Source: Bacteroidales bacterium UBA5429
GTDB lineage: Bacteria; Bacteroidota; Bacteroidia; Bacteroidales; WCHB1-69
Direction: 5' to 3'
Length of the DNA stretch: 64,000 bases
Assembly: GCA_002427605.1 (NCBI GenBank)
Contig: DIRT01000029.1
Coordinates: forward strand, 59,831 to 123,830
The first letter of the stretch is position 1; every line of letters begins with the position of its first letter. The notes under the pieces were generated by a model, which ran no database searches, had not been told where the DNA came from, and saw nothing but the letters and a program-made list of their open reading frames with translations. The translations under genes were made by a program, and so were the position numbers. Positions 61,636-64,000 of this stretch are shown here, piece by piece.

Positions 61636-63570
61636 TTATTCTAATTCAGTAGCAATTCTTTCTTTTATTAATTCTACAAATTGGGGAAGAGAAACAGTTC
61701 CTTGATCTCCCTTTCCATGCTCTCTAACAGAAACGGATTGTTCAGCTTCCTCTTTTTCTCCAACGATAAGCATAAATGGAATCTTTTGCACCTCTGCATC
61801 CCTAATTTTTCTGCCTGTTTTTTCATTTCTTTCATCCACAATAGCTCTGATATCCTGTTCGCTGAGTAAGTTCTTCACTTGATAAGCGTAATCGAGATAT
61901 TTTTCACTGATAGGCAATACGATTACTTGTTCCGGTGTCAACCAAACCGGGAATTTACCGGCGGTATGTTCCAGTAATACAGCTACAAAACGTTCCATAG
62001 AACCGAAAGGTGCTCTGTGGATCATAATGGGTCTTTTCTTTTGCTGATCGGCATCAACATACTCTAAATCAAAGCGTTCAGGCAAGTTATAATCCACTTG
62101 AACAGTTCCTAACTGCCATTTTCTTCCTAAGGCATCTTTCACCATAAAGTCTAACTTAGGACCATAGAAAGCAGCTTCTCCGGTTTCTGTAACTGTCTTT
62201 AATCCGCGCTCAGCAGCCGCTTCAACAATGGCTCTCTCAGCTTTATCCCAATTCTCATCACTTCCAATATATTTCTCTGTATTATTAGGATCTCTCAAAG
62301 AGATTTGTGCAGTATAATCTTCGAATTTCAACACTTTGAAAATATAGAGAATGATATCGATTACCTTGATGAACTCCTCTTTTAATTGATCAGGAGTACA
62401 GAAGATATGTGCATCATCTTGTGTAAATCCTCTCACTCTGGTTAATCCGTGCAACTCACCACTTTGTTCATATCTATATACGGTACCAAATTCAGCGTAG
62501 CGGATCGGCAATTCACGATAGGAGTGTGGTTTATTGGCGTAGATTTCACAATGGTGAGGACAATTCATCGGTTTTAGTAAGAAACTTTCACCTTCTTGAG
62601 GAGTAGTGATAGGGTGGAAGGAGTCCGCTCCATATTTTTGGAAGTGTCCGGAAGTTTTGTAGAGGTTAATATCTCCAATATGAGGGGTAATAACTTGCTC
62701 ATATCCATACTTTTTCTGGATTTTTTTCAAAAACTGTTCCAGTAATTCTCTCAATTGAGCTCCTTTAGGTAACCAAAGAGGTAAACCCAATCCCACATTT
62801 TGAGAAAAAGTAAAAAGTTCCATCTCTTTACCCAATCTTCTATGGTCTCTCTTCTTGGCTTCTTCCAACATGGTTAAGTAATCTTCCAAATCTTTCTTTT
62901 TTGGGAAAGAGATACCATAAATACGAGTCAATTGTTTTCTTTTTTCATCACCTCTCCAGTAAGCGCCGGCAGTATTTAACAATTTAACCGCTTTAATCGG
63001 AGCAGTATTGAAAAGGTGTGGTCCACGACAAAGGTCGACAAAGTGATCTGTTTGGTAAAAAGTGATGGTTCCATCATCTAAATCATTGATTAGCTCTAAT
63101 TTATACTCATCACCTTTTTGCTCGAAATACTTTAAGGCTTCTGCCTTGGAAACCTCTTTACGAACAAATTCAGGTTTCTCTTTGATAATTTCCATCATTT
63201 TAGCTTCAATTTTTGGAAAATCATCAGAAGAAATTGAGTAATCCATAAAATCTATATCGTAGTAAAAACCGTTTTCAATATCGGGACCAATTCCAAATTT
63301 TACACCGGGATAAAGCGCCTCAATGGCCGCAGCCATAATGTGCGAAGAGGAGTGCCAATAGGTTGCTTTTCCCTCTTTATCTTCCCATGTATAAAGTTGA
63401 AAATCAGCATCTTCGTTAATCGGAGTATTGAGAGAAACAACATCTTTTCCCACGCGTGCAGCCAATACATTGCGCGCCAATCCTTCACTTATTGAAAGTG
63501 CAATTTCATACGGAGTAATCCCTTTTTGAAACTGTTTCACAGAGCCGTCAGGTAAAGTTACATTTATCAT
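61636..63570 (-). CDS. thrS: Threonyl-tRNA synthetase
   Basis: 644 residues. TGS domain ([21 protein letters not shown]), editing domain with [16 protein letters not shown] and [11 protein letters not shown], class II motifs ([63 protein letters not shown]) and the anticodon-binding domain. Standard length. No leader-type terminator seen in the short upstream region. Confidence 0.97.
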   Translation of the reverse strand: MINVTLPDGSVKQFQKGITPYEIALSISEGLARNVLAARVGKDVVSLNTPINEDADFQLYTWEDKEGKATYWHSSSHIMAAAIEALYPGVKFGIGPDIENGFYYDIDFMDYSISSDDFPKIEAKMMEIIKEKPEFVRKEVSKAEALKYFEQKGDEYKLELINDLDDGTITFYQTDHFVDLCRGPHLFNTAPIKAVKLLNTAGAYWRGDEKRKQLTRIYGISFPKKKDLEDYLTMLEEAKKRDHRRLGKEMELFTFSQNVGLGLPLWLPKGAQLRELLEQFLKKIQKKYGYEQVITPHIGDINLYKTSGHFQKYGADSFHPITTPQEGESFLLKPMNCPHHCEIYANKPHSYRELPIRYAEFGTVYRYEQSGELHGLTRVRGFTQDDAHIFCTPDQLKEEFIKVIDIILYIFKVLKFEDYTAQISLRDPNNTEKYIGSDENWDKAERAIVEAAAERGLKTVTETGEAAFYGPKLDFMVKDALGRKWQLGTVQVDYNLPERFDLEYVDADQQKKRPIMIHRAPFGSMERFVAVLLEHTAGKFPVWLTPEQVIVLPISEKYLDYAYQVKNLLSEQDIRAIVDERNEKTGRKIRDAEVQKIPFMLIVGEKEEAEQSVSVREHGKGDQGTVSLPQFVELIKERIATELE

Positions 63571-63615
63571 ATCTGTTTATAAATTTAAATTATCATTACA
63601 AAATTTTAGAACCTG

Positions 63616-63623
63616 CAAAATTA
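63616..63623 (-). promoter_or_regulatory. -7 box of thrS
   Basis: Minus-strand TAATTTTG, 45 bp before the thrS start. Confidence 0.5.
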
Positions 63624-63771
63624 CAAAAAAAAAGGATTAGGATCGGTAGGATGTGAGGATTCGTAAAATTTAGAGTTTAGAATTTAGAATTTAGAATTCA
63701 AATTCCGCCTTCCGACTTTCGATTTCCGCCTTTATTTATATTTTTTGTTTTTATTTTGAAAAAGAAAAAAA

Positions 63772-63818
63772 GGGGGGCAGAACGGATCTCCCTTTTTTGA
63801 TATCCCGTTTCCCCACTC
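63772..63818 (+). repeat. GGGGGGCAG core element, copy 12 (+)
   Basis: GGGGGGCAG, 30 nt, CCCCACTC; arm TATTTTGAAAAAGAAAAAAA (type C). Confidence 0.85.
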
Positions 63819-64000
63819 TGGAATGTTTGACCTTTTTTGAACATGTGTGATCAATATGGTCGTAGAGACAGGGCATGCCCTGTCTCCATAATGTAATTAT
63901 GCGATACCATTTATATTGATAATAAATATTTGATAATCACGAAATTATAAGTCATAAAATTAGATTAACCGCAATTGTAGGGGCAGGGCTTGTCCCTGCC

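Larger units (their letters stand above)
63571..64000. repeat. Intergenic region with core copy 12 and palindromes
   Basis: thrS promoter, TTTAGAATT units (63668-63697), CCGCCTT-type units (63703-63732), core copy 12, the dyad GAGACAGGGC-AT-GCCCTGTCTC (63865-63886) and GGGGCAGGGCTTGTCCCTGCC (63980-64000). No gene seen to the window end. Confidence 0.75.

Noticed and set aside
63571..64000. Possible tRNA or SRP RNA near ffh-thrS
   Set aside because: No cloverleaf or SRP tetraloop pattern found; the palindromes present are short interspersed repeats.

Overview
The window reads as chromosomal DNA of a member of the Bacteroidota, most likely an uncultured Bacteroidales-type organism. Evidence: promoters follow the Bacteroidetes consensus (TAnnTTTG -7 box, occasionally with TTG 19 bp upstream); the type IX secretion (T9SS) protein PorZ and several proteins with T9SS-type C-terminal domains are present; and Bacteroidetes-typical genes occur (TamL lipoprotein, Omp28, DUF6029, glycogen synthase-phosphorylase fusion, ftsK next to lolA). 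The DNA is AT-rich. No rRNA, tRNA or CRISPR array was recognised.

Layout. 1-399: 3' end of galK. 721-5285: two secreted T9SS-type proteins and a doubtful small ORF. 5894-12972 (-): RecD-like helicase, tamL, lolA-like, ftsK (envelope and division). 13139-23480 (+): exbB-exbD-tonB, folC, rbfA-lolE, porZ-recO, pyrG, GNAT. 23487-28723 (-): sufB, then a TlpA/DUF6029/Omp28 operon. 28840-30526: kdsC, a small secreted protein, an RsmI-like methyltransferase. 30905-32662: a divergent two-gene accessory locus. 33141-43096: kamD, MATE transporter, flippase, glycosyltransferase, glycogen synthase-phosphorylase. 43618-48968 (-): EEP nuclease, two rhomboids, tlyA, pepD. 49121-51742 (+): lamin-tail surface protein. 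52465-57419 (-): Nudix, M16 protease, ECF sigma factor with membrane partner, DUF2007. 57755-63570 (-): GAPDH-family enzyme, glutathione peroxidase, folD, ffh, thrS.

Two things stand out. First, 30905-31549 encodes a 214-residue FtsZ/tubulin-superfamily protein that has only the nucleotide-binding half of FtsZ. It is transcribed divergently from a WYL-domain regulator. Two similar 23-bp dyads lie between the genes, each ending exactly 7 bp upstream of one of the two divergent -7 boxes. The layout resembles WYL-controlled defence or stress loci, but I know of no described system with this pair.

Second, the intergenic space is filled by a modular repeat system. Its core is about 47 bp (GGGGGGCAG, 29-31 nt, CCCCACTC) and occurs twelve times, one of them inside a coding sequence, plus a partial copy. 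Complete copies alternate + and - as five inward-facing pairs. These pairs enclose the T9SS pair, the FtsZ-like/WYL locus, part of the lamin-tail gene, or only 0.3-0.4 kb of filler, while mostly housekeeping genes lie outside. Around the cores are short tandem repeats that often begin within a few bases of stop codons, dyad palindromes, and two large inverted duplications (about 205 bp at roughly 95 % identity, and about 370 bp) able to support inversions of 10 and 27 kb.
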